From NCBI RefSeq assembly GCF_041927875.1, contig NZ_JBHFHN010000001.1: DNA of 64,000 nt; one strand, given 5' to 3'. The notes beneath the pieces were generated by a model that did not search any database, was not told the origin of the DNA, and saw only the letters and a list, made by a program, of their open reading frames with translations. Source of the DNA: Paracoccus sp041927875 (lineage in GTDB: Bacteria; Pseudomonadota; Alphaproteobacteria; Rhodobacterales; Rhodobacteraceae). How positions within the stretch are numbered: the first letter of the stretch is position 1; each line of letters begins with the position of its first letter. The position numbers and the translations under genes are program-made. Of this stretch, positions 50,866 to 59,633 are shown one piece after another.

Positions 50866-50911
50866 GCACCCGGTGGCGGGTGCGGATGGGTATTTGGGCA
50901 AGAAAGAAGGG
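50866..50911 (+). repeat. Hairpin plus dispersed motif copy after the CoA-binding gene
   Basis: GCACCCG-GTGG-CGGGTGC (50866-50883) is followed by GGGTATTTGGGCAAGAAAGA. This is the same hairpin-then-motif order as behind eda, and the gap is tail to tail with the putrescine operon. Confidence 0.65.
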
Positions 50912-50921
50912 CAGGGTCGTT

Positions 50922-52232
50922 TCAGCGGCCCAGCCGGTCGCGCAACGCATACCAGCCCATGCCCGCCACCAGCAGCGGCCACCGCAGCATCCCGCCGCCG
51001 GGAAAGGCGCGGGCGGGCAGGGCGGCCATGGTGTCGAACCCCTCGGACTGGCCCTGCACGGCCTCGGCCATCATCTTGCCGGCCAGCGTGGCCATGGCGA
51101 CGCCGTGGCCGGAAAAGCCGCTGGCTGACAGCGCATTCGGGGCCGGGCGGTCGAAGAATGGCATCCGGTTCAGGGTGATCGCCAGCGTGCCGCCCCAGGC
51201 ATGGGTGATTTTCACATCGGCGAGGTGGGGATAGACCTGCGCCAGCGGCTTGCGGACCTTGGCGGCGATGTCGCGCGGGAAGCGGTAGCTGACGGTCTCG
51301 CCGCCGCCGAAGATCAGCCGGTCGTCATCGGAAAGACGCCAGTAATTCACCACGAACTTGGTATCTGCTACCGCGATGCGGTCGCGCAGGACGGATGCGG
51401 CGCGCTCCCCAAGCGGTTCGGTCGCGACGATGTAGTTGTTGATCGGCATCACGCGGGCGGCGATGCGGGCGTTCAGGCTGCCCAGATAGCCATTGGCGGC
51501 CAGGATCACCTGATCGCAGATCACCCGGCCACGATCGGTCATCACCACCGTCTGCTGATCGGCGCGTCTGGCATGGGTGATGGCGTGGACCGGCGACATC
51601 TCATGCAGGATCGCACCGGCATCCAGCGCCTGCCGGGCGATGGCAAGTGCGTAATTCAGCGGGTGCAGATGGCCCGCGCCCCGGTCCAGATCGCCGCCGG
51701 CATAGGCAGGTGAGGGCACGAGGTCGCGGAAGGCTGCGCGGTCCAGCGGTGTGATCTGGTCATAGCCATAATCGCGCGCCAGCCGTTCGGCCATCACACG
51801 GGCATGGGCGACTTCGGCATCGCTGCGGCAGGCATGGGCGATGCCGGGGTGAAAGGCCACGCCGCCCGCCGCCGCCAGATCGCGGACCAGGGCCTTGGCG
51901 GCCTCGGCCATGTCCCACAGGCGGCGGGCGGTGCCCTGCCCGGCCATCTGTTCCAGATCATCGACCTCAAGCCGTTGGCCCGACCCGACCTGGCCGCCAT
52001 TGCGCCCCGAGGCGCCAAACCCCGCGCGATGCGCCTCAAGCACCAGCACCCGGCGGCCGGCGCGGGCCAGATGCAGCGCGGCTGAGAGGCCGGTATAGCC
52101 CGCGCCGATCACGCAGACATCGGCCCGCGCCTGCCCACGCAAGGGCGGCTGCGGTGCCAGAAGATCGGCGGTGGCCGCGTAATAGCTGGCCGGATAGGCG
52201 CCGGGCCGGTCGTTGGCGTAAAGCAGGTTCAT
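50922..52232 (-). CDS. puuB: Gamma-glutamylputrescine oxidase-like FAD oxidoreductase
   Basis: A 436-residue DAO-family flavoenzyme expected to oxidise gamma-glutamylputrescine to the aldehyde. The N-terminal FAD fold is VCVIGAGYTGLSAALHLA (about 39-56), with ASGRNGGQVGSGQR as the PuuB/YgaF-like signature and GFSGHGVAMATLAGK near the C-terminus. MNLLYANDRPGAYPASYY is a typical start. TGATG overlap with the upstream glutamine synthetase-like gene shows translational coupling. Assignment leans on this partner. Confidence 0.82.
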   Translation of the reverse strand: MNLLYANDRPGAYPASYYAATADLLAPQPPLRGQARADVCVIGAGYTGLSAALHLARAGRRVLVLEAHRAGFGASGRNGGQVGSGQRLEVDDLEQMAGQGTARRLWDMAEAAKALVRDLAAAGGVAFHPGIAHACRSDAEVAHARVMAERLARDYGYDQITPLDRAAFRDLVPSPAYAGGDLDRGAGHLHPLNYALAIARQALDAGAILHEMSPVHAITHARRADQQTVVMTDRGRVICDQVILAANGYLGSLNARIAARVMPINNYIVATEPLGERAASVLRDRIAVADTKFVVNYWRLSDDDRLIFGGGETVSYRFPRDIAAKVRKPLAQVYPHLADVKITHAWGGTLAITLNRMPFFDRPAPNALSASGFSGHGVAMATLAGKMMAEAVQGQSEGFDTMAALPARAFPGGGMLRWPLLVAGMGWYALRDRLGR

Positions 52233-53599
52233 CACACGTTCAGCAGCAGATGCTCGCGCTCCCACGGGCTGATGACCTGCAGGAACTCTTTGTATTCATT
52301 GCGTTTCACCGAATCGTAGACCAGACAGAAATCCGGCCCAAGCACCTCGCGCATGGCGGCGTTTTCTTCCAGCAGGTCAAGCGCGTCGCCCAGGGTCAGC
52401 GGCAGTTCATCTTCCGACATATAGGCGTCACCCAGGCATTCGGCGCGCGGCAGTTGCGCCTGCTTCAGGCCCAGATAGCCGCAGGCCAGGCTTGCGGCGA
52501 GGCCCAGATAGGGGTTGCAATCCATCCCCGCCAGCCGGTTTTCCACCCGCCGCGCGGCGGGCGAGGAGATCGGCACCCGAAGCCCGGTGGTGCGGTTGTC
52601 GCGGCCCCATTCCAGATTGATGGGGGCGGCGAAATCCGGGACGTAGCGGCGATAGCTGTTCACATAGGGCGCCAGCAGCGCCACTGCGGCGGGCAGGTGG
52701 TTCTGCATCCCGGCGATGAAATGCAGAAACTCGGGCGTTTCCGCGCCCTTGTCGTCGGAAAAGATGTTGCGCCCGGTCTTGATGTCGACGACCGAATGGT
52801 GAATGTGCATCGCCGATCCCGGTTCGCCCTCGATCGGCTTGGCCATGAAGGTGGCAAAGCAGTCGTGGCGCAGCGCGGCCTCGCGGATCAAGCGTTTGAA
52901 GAAGAAGATCTGATCGGCCAGACCCACCGGGTCGCCGTGGTTCAGGTTGATTTCCACCTGACCCGCGCCGCCCTCTTGCAGGATGCCGTCGATTTCAAAG
53001 CCCTGCGCCTCGGCGAAATCATAGATGTCGTCGATCACCTTGCCGTATTCATCGACCGCTGACATGGAATAGGCCTGTTTGGCGGCGGCGCGGCGGCCCG
53101 ACCGGCCCATCGGTGGCATCACCGGCATGTTCGGGTCGATGTTGCGGGCGACCAGAAAGAACTCCATCTCTGGGGCGACGATCGGTGCCCAGCCTTCGGC
53201 GGCGTAGAGATCGACGATGCGTTTCAAGACGTTGCGCGGCGCGGTGCCGACCGGGCGGCCCTGCTGATCCATCGTGTCATGGATGACTTGCAGCGTCACA
53301 TCGGCGGTCCAGGGGGCGGCGGTGGCGGTGGTGAAATCCGGCACCAGGATCATGTCGGGTTCGGTGAACGCGCCCTGCGGATTGTCGGCCCATTCGCCGG
53401 TGATGGTCTGCAAAAAGATCGAGTTGGGCAGGTAGAAACTGTCCTGATGGGCGAACTTGCTGGCGGGCATGGCCTTGCCACGCGCGACACCGGCGATGTC
53501 GGCGACGATACATTCGACCTCATCCAGGCGGCGTCCGGCGATATAGTCGCGGGCGGCGGCGGGGATGCGGGAAATCCAGTCGGGTTGACGGGGGGACAT
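52232..53599 (-). CDS. puuA: Glutamine synthetase-family protein, probable gamma-glutamylputrescine synthetase
   Basis: Likely ligates glutamate to putrescine with ATP. The 455 residues have the type I-like catalytic domain: metal ligands in APEMEFFLVAR and GQVEINLNHGDP, HIHHSVVD for ATP, and NRLAGMDCNPYLGLAASLACG. The adenylylation-site motif of true GlnA was not seen. The N-terminal domain is divergent (VECIVADIAGVARGKAMPA). Coupling to puuB and a GATase supports the putrescine assignment; other amines are possible substrates. Confidence 0.85.
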   Translation of the reverse strand: MSPRQPDWISRIPAAARDYIAGRRLDEVECIVADIAGVARGKAMPASKFAHQDSFYLPNSIFLQTITGEWADNPQGAFTEPDMILVPDFTTATAAPWTADVTLQVIHDTMDQQGRPVGTAPRNVLKRIVDLYAAEGWAPIVAPEMEFFLVARNIDPNMPVMPPMGRSGRRAAAKQAYSMSAVDEYGKVIDDIYDFAEAQGFEIDGILQEGGAGQVEINLNHGDPVGLADQIFFFKRLIREAALRHDCFATFMAKPIEGEPGSAMHIHHSVVDIKTGRNIFSDDKGAETPEFLHFIAGMQNHLPAAVALLAPYVNSYRRYVPDFAAPINLEWGRDNRTTGLRVPISSPAARRVENRLAGMDCNPYLGLAASLACGYLGLKQAQLPRAECLGDAYMSEDELPLTLGDALDLLEENAAMREVLGPDFCLVYDSVKRNEYKEFLQVISPWEREHLLLNV

Positions 53600-53636
53600 G
53601 GGGTTGCCTTTCGGGCAGGGTCGAGGGGGCAGGTGC

Positions 53637-54260
53637 TCAGGCGTCGGGCGTTGACGCGGCCGGGTCGGGCATCAGCCGGGCCAGCGGGTCGCCCTCGGCC
53701 ATCAGGCCGGCGCGCACGCCCGCGCGGTCGGCGGGGCTGCGGTTCTGCGACAGTTTCAACTTGCCCTGCATCTGGGTGATCCCGATTTCAAGGCCGATGA
53801 TGCCCCGCATCTGCGCGGCGATAAAGGGGGAAGGTGCGTCGCTGACCGCCCAGGGGTCGGGGCGGCCCTGTTCCTGCGCCTCGGTCAGGGCGGTGATCTG
53901 CGGCATCAGGAAATCGGCACTGTCATCCAGCCGGGCGCGGCCGCGAACCTGCACCATGGCATAGTTCCAGGTCGGCACCACCCGGCCGTGGTCCGCCTTG
54001 GACGGATACCAGCCCGGATGCACATAGGCGTCGCCCGCCTGAAACACCACCAGCACGTCGGGCTGGGCGGCGATCTGGGCGATCTGCGGATTGGCCCGCG
54101 CCAGATGCGCGCGCAACACGCCATCCGTCAGTTGAAACGGCAGCGGCCCCGCCATCACGCCGTCAGGGCCATGGGTGATCAACAGGCCCAGCGGATGCGC
54201 GGCGATCAGCGCCGCCAGCACCTCCGGGTCATCCTCGGCAAAGGCGGGCGGGCGATACAT
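53637..54260 (-). CDS. FMN-binding regulator/PaiB-family protein
   Basis: A 207-residue split-barrel flavoprotein of the PaiB family. MYRPPAFAEDDPEVLAALI is the family N-terminus, HPLGLLITHGPDGVMAGPLP the barrel core, and VVPTWNYAMVQVRGRARL the FMN-contact region; GIIGLEIGITQMQGKLKLSQNR closes it. In Bacillus PaiB was described as a negative regulator beside a polyamine acetyltransferase. Placement inside a putrescine operon (start overlaps the GATase stop by one base) agrees with a polyamine-linked role. Confidence 0.82.
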   Translation of the reverse strand: MYRPPAFAEDDPEVLAALIAAHPLGLLITHGPDGVMAGPLPFQLTDGVLRAHLARANPQIAQIAAQPDVLVVFQAGDAYVHPGWYPSKADHGRVVPTWNYAMVQVRGRARLDDSADFLMPQITALTEAQEQGRPDPWAVSDAPSPFIAAQMRGIIGLEIGITQMQGKLKLSQNRSPADRAGVRAGLMAEGDPLARLMPDPAASTPDA

Positions 54261-54943
54261 CAGCCGGCGCGGTTCTGGCGGAAGAAATCACCGATGCGCC
54301 GCGCGATCACGCCAGATGAGGTCGCCTGCCCCAGCCGCCCAAGTGCTGCGTCCAGCACCGTATCGGGAACCTTGCCGCGGCCGCGCTTGTGGACCAGCCC
54401 CTCAATGAAGTCGTCTTGAAACTCGGGGTGGGCCTGCACGGTATAAGCGCGGCCGGGATAGATCAGCGCGGCATGGGCGCAGAAATCGTTGCGGGCGACG
54501 GTCTGCGCCATCGGCGGCGGCGCGATCACCTGATCCTGATGCCAGGCGTTCAGGCTGATCTTTTCGCCATCGAAGTCATAATGCTGGGTGCCGACCGCCC
54601 AGCCGCCGTCGAACTTTTCGACGGTCCCGCCAAGCGCCTGCGCGATGATCTGATGGCCAAAGCAGATGCCGACCATCGGCACGCCCGCATCGAAGGCGCG
54701 GCGGATGAAATCTTCCAGCGGCGCGATGAAGGCGTGATCCTCATAGACGCCGTGGCGCGATCCGGTCAGCAGCCAGCCCTCGGCATCATGGATGCTGTCG
54801 GGAAAGGCCATGTCCTCGACATGCCAGGTGCGGAAGGTGAAGCCCTGATCGGCCAGCAGACGCTGGAACATGTCGGGGTAATCGCCCGTTTCGGGGCGCA
54901 GGTCGTCGGGCGCGGTGCCGCATTGCAGGATGCCGATCTGCAT
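54260..54943 (-). CDS. Class I glutamine amidotransferase-like protein
   Basis: A 227-residue stand-alone GATase1 domain. Nucleophile Cys94 is in GICFGHQIIAQALGG, and His172/Glu174 in TVQAHPEF complete the triad. It resembles GMP-synthase-like amidotransferases more than PuuD, whose catalytic motif differs, yet it opens the operon with the PaiB, puuA and puuB-like genes. It may hydrolyse a gamma-glutamyl intermediate. No ribosome site stronger than GGATC is visible before the ATG. Confidence 0.8.
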   Translation of the reverse strand: MQIGILQCGTAPDDLRPETGDYPDMFQRLLADQGFTFRTWHVEDMAFPDSIHDAEGWLLTGSRHGVYEDHAFIAPLEDFIRRAFDAGVPMVGICFGHQIIAQALGGTVEKFDGGWAVGTQHYDFDGEKISLNAWHQDQVIAPPPMAQTVARNDFCAHAALIYPGRAYTVQAHPEFQDDFIEGLVHKRGRGKVPDTVLDAALGRLGQATSSGVIARRIGDFFRQNRAG

Positions 54944-55014
54944 GTCTGATCCGTGAGCAGGTGGATGGGTTTTGCCGCACCCTAGGCCCGCGCGCGGCAG
55001 GCCCGCAAGGGGGG

Positions 55015-55593
55015 CTAGCGTTCCAGCACCAGCGTCTGCCCGCGAAAGGTGACGCTGGCAAAGCTGGAGAGATAAGACATGCCCAAAAGCGATCCGCGCA
55101 TCTCGCCGTCATTGACCACGGCGCGCACGCCGCGATCGTCGAACGGGCCGATCACCACCCGGTCCAGCGTGACAGGCGCGGTGCGCACCATGCCATTGGC
55201 GGTGCGCGCCTGGCCGAAATAGGCCAGTTGATCGGGGTTCAGCCCGACCTTGGCGGCATCCGCGCGGCTCAGCACCATCGAGGTCGCGCCGGTATCGACG
55301 ACAAAGCGGATCGGGGTGCCGTTTACCTCGGCGCGCAGGTGGAAATGGCCGTCGGGGCCAAGCGGCACCTCGATCCGGCCGGGGCCGGTGGTGGCCTGGG
55401 TGGGCGCGATGGTCGAACGGATGTCGCCCCACAGCCCCGCCACCGCGATGGCGCCCAGAAAGATCAGCGTCCACAAGGCGCCCAGTCGCAGCGACTGGCC
55501 CAGATCGCGCCGCGCCGCCGCCACCGCATAGCCGCCGACCGCCGCCAGCAGCAGCGCCAGATAGGCCAGACGTCCAAGTTCATCGCCGGTCAT
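55015..55593 (-). CDS. Membrane-anchored retropepsin-like aspartic protease (TIGR02281 type)
   Basis: A 192-residue protein with two N-terminal hydrophobic segments (about 8-28 and 36-54) and a periplasmic or external protease domain. FVVDTGATSMVLSR (from about 97) carries the catalytic Asp100, and SLLGMSYLSSFASV the second conserved block of clan AA proteases. GAAAGGA precedes MTGDELGRL. Substrate unknown. It is last in a same-strand run with the MarC gene upstream. Confidence 0.82.
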   Translation of the reverse strand: MTGDELGRLAYLALLLAAVGGYAVAAARRDLGQSLRLGALWTLIFLGAIAVAGLWGDIRSTIAPTQATTGPGRIEVPLGPDGHFHLRAEVNGTPIRFVVDTGATSMVLSRADAAKVGLNPDQLAYFGQARTANGMVRTAPVTLDRVVIGPFDDRGVRAVVNDGEMRGSLLGMSYLSSFASVTFRGQTLVLER

Positions 55594-55690
55594 GTATTGT
55601 CCTTTCGCCTGCGATCTGGGGGCGGGGCAGGGGCTTGTCACCGATCCAGCCGATCACATGGCCGTGGGTCGGCTCAGCCCCGCGCCCAGA

Positions 55691-56311
55691 TCATGCCCGG
55701 CCGATGACGCCCGCGCCGATCAGCCCGTCCAGCATGAACTGGATCGCAAGCGCCGCCAGCAGCATCCCCAGCAGCCGCGTCACCACCATCGTGCCGGTCC
55801 GCCCCAGGGCGCGCTCCAGCGATCCGGCGATCAGAAACAGCGCAAAGCAGCAGCCCAGAACCGCCAGCATCACCAGATGCACGCCGATCAGATGGCCGAA
55901 GCCGTCGCCCTGGCCGACCAGCAGGATCATCGTCGCCATCGCCCCCGGCCCGGCGATCAGGGGCGTGGCCAGCGGAAAGACCGAAGGGTCATGCGTGGCC
56001 TCGGCCTGCTGCCCCTCGCGCCGCTGGGTGCGGCGTTCAAACAGCATGTCCAGCGCGGTCAGAAACAGCATTACCCCGCCCGCAATCCGAAAGGCCGGCA
56101 TCGAAATCCCGATCGAGGCCAGCAGCGCATCCCCGAAAAAGCCGAAGGCAGTCAGCAGCACGGCGGCGATGGCCACGGCGCGCAGGCCCATGCGGCGGCG
56201 CTGCGCCGCCGTCGCGCCCGGCGTCAGCGCGATGAACAGCGGCGCCAGACCGATCGGGTCGACAACCACGAACAGCGTGACAAAGGCGGTCAGGGCAAAG
56301 GTCAGTTCCAT
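55691..56311 (-). CDS. MarC-family integral membrane protein
   Basis: A 206-residue inner-membrane protein with six hydrophobic segments. FVVVDPIGLAPLFIALTPGA (about 14-33) is the MarC signature; AGGVMLFLTALDMLF and FPLATPLIAGPGAMATMILL are further family blocks. MarC proteins were once linked to multiple antibiotic resistance, but this has been withdrawn and the function is unknown. Head to head with the tat operon across about 180 bases. Confidence 0.88.
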   Translation of the reverse strand: MELTFALTAFVTLFVVVDPIGLAPLFIALTPGATAAQRRRMGLRAVAIAAVLLTAFGFFGDALLASIGISMPAFRIAGGVMLFLTALDMLFERRTQRREGQQAEATHDPSVFPLATPLIAGPGAMATMILLVGQGDGFGHLIGVHLVMLAVLGCCFALFLIAGSLERALGRTGTMVVTRLLGMLLAALAIQFMLDGLIGAGVIGRA

Positions 56312-56494
56312 GCCGCGTCATAGCCCCGCGCGCGCGCCCGCGCCAGCCGTCAATTCCGCGTGCGTCACAGGCCGGTGGCGGGCTGCGGCGGGGTGACGCT
56401 GCCGATAAGGGCTTTATCTGCCGCCCCGCAGGCCATAAATGGGGGTATCACAGTCAGGGGGCCGCACGCCGGCCCCGAAACAGGGAGATCCGCC

Positions 56495-56749
56495 ATGGGT
56501 CGTTTCGGTGTCACCGAGATTCTGGTCATTGCCGTTGTGTTGCTGGTGTTGTTCGGGCGCGGCAAGGTGTCTGCGCTGATGGGCGAAGTCGGCAAGGGCA
56601 TCACCGCCTTCAAGCGCGGCGTCCGCGACAGCAGCGCCGAGATCGAGGACGCGGCCAGCGACAAGCCGCGAGATGTCACGCCGCCGCAGGTTCCGGCCCC
56701 GCCGGCGGTCGATCCGGTTGTGGATCCCGCCGACAAGACCAAGCTCTAA
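56495..56749 (+). CDS. tatA: Sec-independent translocase subunit TatA
   Basis: An 84-residue component of the twin-arginine pathway, which exports folded proteins. One N-terminal membrane helix (VTEILVIAVVLLVLFGRGKV, about 6-25) with the FGRGK hinge is followed by an amphipathic helix (LMGEVGKGITAFKRGVRD) and a Pro-rich acidic tail. AGGGAG precedes the ATG. First gene of tatA-tatB-tatC, 15 bases before tatB. Confidence 0.94.
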   Translation: MGRFGVTEILVIAVVLLVLFGRGKVSALMGEVGKGITAFKRGVRDSSAEIEDAASDKPRDVTPPQVPAPPAVDPVVDPADKTKL

Positions 56750-56764
56750 GGTCCGGCACCCGCG

Positions 56765-57307
56765 ATGTTCGACATCGGCTGGAGCGAACTTCTGCTGATC
56801 GGCGTTGCCGCGCTGGTCATCATCGGTCCCGAGGAACTGCCCCGGCTGTTTCACAGCCTGGGGCGGATGACGGGCCGCGCCCGTGCCATGGCGCGCGAGT
56901 TCAGCTCGGCCATGGAGGATGCGGCGAAATCGGCGGGACTGGATGACGTCAAGAAAGACCTGGACGGGCTGCGCAACATGACCTCGGCCAAGAACCTGGG
57001 GCTGGATGCGCTGGATCGCGCCGCCGACCGGTTCGAGAAATGGGAGCCCAAGATCCCGGCCAAGGCCAGCGACAAGCCCAGCCCCCAGCCCGATCCGGCG
57101 ATGCCGCGCCCGGTTGCCCCGGTGGCCACGCCCGCGACGGATGAGGTCGTGACCTTCCGCACCGCACCCGCACCGGAACCGCCCGCAGCCGCCGCCCCCT
57201 CGGTCGCCTCACCGGCCAGTGCGCCCGCGCAGCCGGTGCGGCGCACCGGATCGAAAACCCGCCGCGCCGCCACGCGCGACGCAAGCCCCCCACGGAACGA
57301 CGAATGA
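56765..57307 (+). CDS. tatB: Sec-independent translocase subunit TatB
   Basis: A 180-residue protein with an N-terminal membrane helix (MFDIGWSELLLIGVAALVII), the GPEELPR hinge typical of TatB, an amphipathic helix (GRMTGRARAMAREFSSAM) and a long Pro/Ala-rich cytoplasmic tail. With TatC it forms the signal-peptide receptor. Its stop overlaps the tatC start by four bases. Confidence 0.94.
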   Translation: MFDIGWSELLLIGVAALVIIGPEELPRLFHSLGRMTGRARAMAREFSSAMEDAAKSAGLDDVKKDLDGLRNMTSAKNLGLDALDRAADRFEKWEPKIPAKASDKPSPQPDPAMPRPVAPVATPATDEVVTFRTAPAPEPPAAAAPSVASPASAPAQPVRRTGSKTRRAATRDASPPRNDE

Positions 57308-58200
57308 CCGCGCGCGAGAACGACCAGATCGACGACAGTTCGGCGCCGCTGATCGAACATCTGCGTGAATTGCGCAAACGGTTGATGTGGTCGGCGGCGG
57401 CCTTTGTCGCCGCGATGCTGATCGTGTTCATGGTCTGGAACCCGGTCTTCAACTTTCTGGCGCGGCCGATGTGCGATGCACTGGCCGACCGCAGCCAGGA
57501 TTGCGGCCTGGTGCTGATCAAGCTGCAAGAAGGGCTGTTCGTCGCCATCAACATCTCGCTGTTCGGCGGGCTGGTGCTGGCCTTTCCGGTGATCGCCTAT
57601 CAATTGTGGCGCTTCGTGGCCCCGGGCCTTTACCGGTCGGAAAAGCAGGCTTTCCTGCCGTTTCTGATCGCCTCGCCGGTGATGTTCTTTCTGGGCGCGG
57701 CCTTCACCTATTACGTCGTGCTGCCGACCGCTTTCAGCTTTTTCCTCAGCTTCCAGCAAGGCCCGCTGGCCGGCACCAGCACCGAGGCGCAGGCCGCCGC
57801 GCAGGCCGCGGGCCAGGTGCTGAACACCGCGCCGACCGGCGTCGTGTTCCAAGGCTCGATGCAGGAATACCTTAGCCTGACGATGAAGTTCATCCTGGCG
57901 TTCGGGCTGTGCTTCCAGTTGCCGGTGCTGCTGACCTTGATGGGCAAGGCCGGGCTGATCAGTTCGGCCGCGCTGGTCAGCACCCGCAAATATGCCTTCG
58001 TCGCCATCCTGTTGCTGTCGGCGGTGGTCACGCCGCCCGATGTCATCAGCCAGATGATCCTGTTTTCGGCGGTCTATCCGCTGTATGAAATCTCGATCTT
58101 CATCATCCGCCGCATGGAAAAGACGCGCGAGGCGCAGTTGCGCGCCGAAGGCCTGTGGGTCGATGATGTCGAGGATGAGACCGATGAGGGCCGGGCATGA
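57304..58200 (+). CDS. tatC: Sec-independent translocase subunit TatC
   Basis: A 298-residue inner-membrane protein with six helices that recognises twin-arginine signal peptides. The N-terminal APLIEHLRELRKRLMWSA-like block (residues 12-30) is the signal-binding region, and FEQGLFVAI-type (LQEGLFVAINISLFGG) and AVVTPPDVISQMILF segments are conserved. A roughly 30-residue Ala/Gln insertion lies in the second periplasmic loop (AGTSTEAQAAAQAAGQVLN). Overlaps both neighbours. Confidence 0.96.
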   Translation: MTARENDQIDDSSAPLIEHLRELRKRLMWSAAAFVAAMLIVFMVWNPVFNFLARPMCDALADRSQDCGLVLIKLQEGLFVAINISLFGGLVLAFPVIAYQLWRFVAPGLYRSEKQAFLPFLIASPVMFFLGAAFTYYVVLPTAFSFFLSFQQGPLAGTSTEAQAAAQAAGQVLNTAPTGVVFQGSMQEYLSLTMKFILAFGLCFQLPVLLTLMGKAGLISSAALVSTRKYAFVAILLLSAVVTPPDVISQMILFSAVYPLYEISIFIIRRMEKTREAQLRAEGLWVDDVEDETDEGRA

Positions 58201-59051
58201 GCGACGACCTGGCGCTTGACCGCATCGCGGCGGCGCTGGAACGGCTGTCGCCCGCGCCGGTTCCGCTGCCCGATTTCGCTGCAGCCGATGCGGCCCCTGC
58301 CTATGTCTGGCATGTCGCGCCCGACCGATTGCAGCCGGTGGCGCGGGTCGCGCATGTCGATCTGGACCTGTTGCAGGGGATCGACCGCGCGCGCGACACG
58401 CTGCTGGCCAATACACGGCAGTTCGCCGAAGGGGCGGCGGCCAACAACGCGCTGCTGTGGGGCGCGCGCGGCATGGGCAAGTCGTCGCTGGTCAAGGCCG
58501 TCCATGCGCGCCTGCGGGCCGAAGGTCTGCCGCTGGTTCTGGTCGAACTTGCGCGCGAGGATCTGCCCTCGGTCGCCCGCCTGCTGGCCGTGCTGGCGAC
58601 AGCGCCCGACACCCGCTTTGTGCTGTTTTGCGACGATCTGTCGTTTTCCCATGACGATCAGCATTACAAAAGCCTCAAGGCGGTGCTGGATGGCGGCGTC
58701 GCGGGGCGGCCTGCGAATGTGATTCTGTATGCGACCTCGAACCGGCGGCACCTGATGCCGCGCGACATGATCGAAAACGAGCGATCGACCGCCATCAATC
58801 CCGCCGAAGCGGTCGAGGAAAAGGTCTCGCTGTCGGATCGATTCGGTCTGTGGCTGGGGTTCCATCCCTGCGGCCAGGATGAATATCTGTCGATGATCGC
58901 GGGCTATTGCGCGGCCTATGGGCTGGTGGTCGACCCGCAGGCCCTGCGGGCCGAGGCGATCGAATGGCAGGCCACGCGCGGCGCGCGGTCGGGGCGGGTG
59001 GCTTGGCAGTTCTTCACCGATTATGCCGGGCGCCGAGGAATCGCGCTTTAG
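58197..59051 (+). CDS. DUF815 AAA-type ATPase
   Basis: A 284-residue P-loop ATPase. Walker A GARGMGKSS (89-97), Walker B FVLFCDDLSF (about 141-150), sensor region ILYATSNRRHLMPRDM and the VSLSDRFGLWLGFHPC block are DUF815 hallmarks. It starts inside the tatC stop (four-base overlap), so it is the last gene of the tat operon. Biological role unknown; the coupling with Tat is a gene-order observation and does not prove participation in export. Confidence 0.87.
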   Translation: MSDDLALDRIAAALERLSPAPVPLPDFAAADAAPAYVWHVAPDRLQPVARVAHVDLDLLQGIDRARDTLLANTRQFAEGAAANNALLWGARGMGKSSLVKAVHARLRAEGLPLVLVELAREDLPSVARLLAVLATAPDTRFVLFCDDLSFSHDDQHYKSLKAVLDGGVAGRPANVILYATSNRRHLMPRDMIENERSTAINPAEAVEEKVSLSDRFGLWLGFHPCGQDEYLSMIAGYCAAYGLVVDPQALRAEAIEWQATRGARSGRVAWQFFTDYAGRRGIAL

Positions 59052-59406
59052 GCGCGGCCTGCGCGCGCGGGAAGGGCGCATAACCAGCCGGTCAGGGCCA
59101 ATTCACCCTTGTCTTGTCGGATTTGTGATGAGCGGTGACCAACCCCGCCGGCCCCACAAAGTTCCCATCCGCCCGGCAGATCATCGGCTGTGGCTTTTCA
59201 GGATGCGGCGGCGCAAATGATTTATCGTTGCAAATCATAAAGTTGACCGGTTCCGACCTGATGGGGATTGCTAATCTGCAACAGTCCTGGGGCATGTCGG
59301 TCGCGTGCCGGGGGATTCCCCCTTTGCAATCCCGGTAACTCGTGTAAATGTCGCTGCGATGCTGTCGAACACGGCGGCTTTCTACAGTGAAAAGACGGAG
59401 CATATC
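59052..59406. other. Long intergenic region with inverted repeats upstream of a 66-residue peptide gene
   Basis: The 355 bases hold no convincing gene. Visible structure includes a 7+7 inverted repeat (listed separately), GGGGG-ATT-CCCCC followed by TTT (59310-59325), and a possible promoter TTGCAA-N15-TAAATG nearer the peptide gene. This is long for the window, where most gaps are under 150 bases, so a leader RNA or a small RNA is possible. Confidence 0.5.
59217..59238. promoter_or_regulatory. Inverted repeat, possible operator
   Basis: ATGATTT-N8-AAATCAT is perfect over seven bases per arm and AT-rich in a GC-rich setting, just before TTGACC. It could bind a dimeric regulator of the downstream peptide gene. 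Confidence 0.45.
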
Positions 59407-59607
59407 ATGAAAAAGATCGCTACCACCGCCCTGGTTCTGGGTCTGACCGCTGGCACCGCTTTCGCCGGTGGCTACGTTGCGCCGGTCGTCGAGGCCGAGC
59501 CGGTCGTCGTCGAGCAGTCGGCTGCCTCGTCGGCCGCTGGCTGGGTTGTCCCGGCCCTGCTGGTCCTGGGCATCGCTGCTGCCCTGGCTTCGGACAGCAA
59601 CTCGTAA
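59407..59607 (+). CDS. Small exported Ala/Val-rich peptide
   Basis: A 66-residue protein. A signal peptide (MKKIATTALVLGLTAGTAFA) is followed by GGYVAPVVEAEPVVVEQSAA, a Val/Glu stretch, and one C-terminal hydrophobic helix (WVVPALLVLGIAAALA). ACGGAG lies eight bases before the ATG. Codons are strongly biased to C-ending ones and a strong terminator follows, signs of high expression. Similar small proteins are common in Rhodobacteraceae, sometimes beside hemH; no function is known to me. Confidence 0.75.
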   Translation: MKKIATTALVLGLTAGTAFAGGYVAPVVEAEPVVVEQSAASSAAGWVVPALLVLGIAAALASDSNS

Positions 59608-59633
59608 TCACGAGTCGCTTCCAAGCGAAGATC

